From Pollutimonas sp036675275 (GTDB taxonomy: Bacteria > Pseudomonadota > Gammaproteobacteria > Burkholderiales > Burkholderiaceae_B): a DNA stretch of 64,000 bases. The position numbers were made by a program, and so were the translations under genes. Positions 63,883-64,000 of this stretch are shown piece by piece; the first letter of the stretch is position 1, and every line of letters starts with the position of its first letter. The stretch is taken from NCBI GenBank assembly GCA_036675275.1, contig JAKFFG010000014.1, positions 83,181 to 147,180 of the forward strand, written 5' to 3'. Below the pieces are notes generated by a model. That model did no database searches. It was not told the origin of the DNA and saw only the letters and a list, made by a program, of their open reading frames with translations.

Positions 63883-63970
63883 ATTCCGGCCTATCGTGAC
63901 CAGCGATTCCGGTCCATCGTGACCGGTCGTTCTGGTCCATCGTGACCGGCCATTCCGGTCTATCGTGACC
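63883..63970. repeat. Four 23-bp tandem repeats, probable IS21-family end
   Basis: Units of ATTCCGGTCCATCGTGACC begin at 63883, 63906, 63929 and 63952, exactly 23 bp apart with one to three differences each. Multiple spaced terminal repeats of this kind are typical of IS21-family elements near istA, which could lie right of the window. A partial inverted copy (CACCGGAAT, 63984-63992) follows. Confidence 0.55.
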
Positions 63971-64000
63971 GATATCGGTGGGCCACCGGAATCGGCGGTC

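Noticed and set aside
63883..63970. CRISPR array
   Set aside because: The repeats are directly adjacent 23-bp units with only 4-bp variable parts, so there are no spacers.

Overview
The window looks like chromosomal DNA of a betaproteobacterium of the Burkholderiales, most likely Alcaligenaceae (Bordetella/Pusillimonas-like). This is inferred from high GC, a tandem glycine riboswitch ahead of gcvT-gcvH-gcvP, a block of mrp, tamA, tamB, dcd and a basic amino-acid decarboxylase next to metG, a periplasmic TctC (Bug) receptor, and many IclR/LysR-controlled catabolic genes. No rRNA was found to confirm it.

Layout. 0-2 kb: a cbb3-type oxidase operon (ccoN with a CcoS-like N-terminus, then partial ccoO) behind an Fnr-type site. 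2.2-4 kb: OsmC-like protein, thyA, folA. 4-18 kb: a catabolic region with an omega-amino-acid aminotransferase, an IclR regulator, two dehydrogenases, an orphan TctC receptor, and one long minus-strand operon (SCP2-like protein, alpha/beta hydrolase, complete Liv-type ABC importer, metallo-beta-lactamase-fold hydrolase) preceded by an enoyl-CoA hydratase. The same inverted repeat (GTTCT-N7-AGAAC, half-sites repeated every 21 bp) lies at both main promoters. The cluster ends in two 5'-truncated genes joined head to head at about 17770, which looks like a deletion scar.

18-38 kb is mostly housekeeping: glycine cleavage with its riboswitch, an orphan ParB-like protein, a flavoprotein, a basic amino-acid decarboxylase, dcd, tamB-tamA, apbC/mrp, metG and a cation diffusion facilitator. 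38-43.5 kb holds an AraC/GyrI-like regulator, a DUF2231 membrane protein paired with a sorbosone-dehydrogenase-like lipoprotein, and mmsA divergent from a LysR gene. 43.7-49 kb is a second catabolic cluster (LysR, class II aldolase, MHS-family transporter, DsbA-fold isomerase, LysR remnant, exported DUF6282 protein); its first structural gene has a perfect Fnr-box match upstream. 49-51.8 kb holds a LysE exporter divergent from a MocR regulator, and a GFA protein.

51.8-55 kb is accessory: a hipBA-like module, an AT-richer gene-poor stretch and an unrecognised membrane protein, ending at tRNA-Gly(CCC). 55-62.4 kb is core again: trmB, pip, thiS, ffh, a ypjD-like gene, ampD, and htpG with a textbook sigma-32 promoter. 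At tRNA-Leu(CAA), 62660, a genomic island begins: paired 11-bp-phased repeats, a tyrosine integrase broken at about 63490, an unknown ORF, and four 23-bp repeats at the right edge that resemble an IS21-family end.
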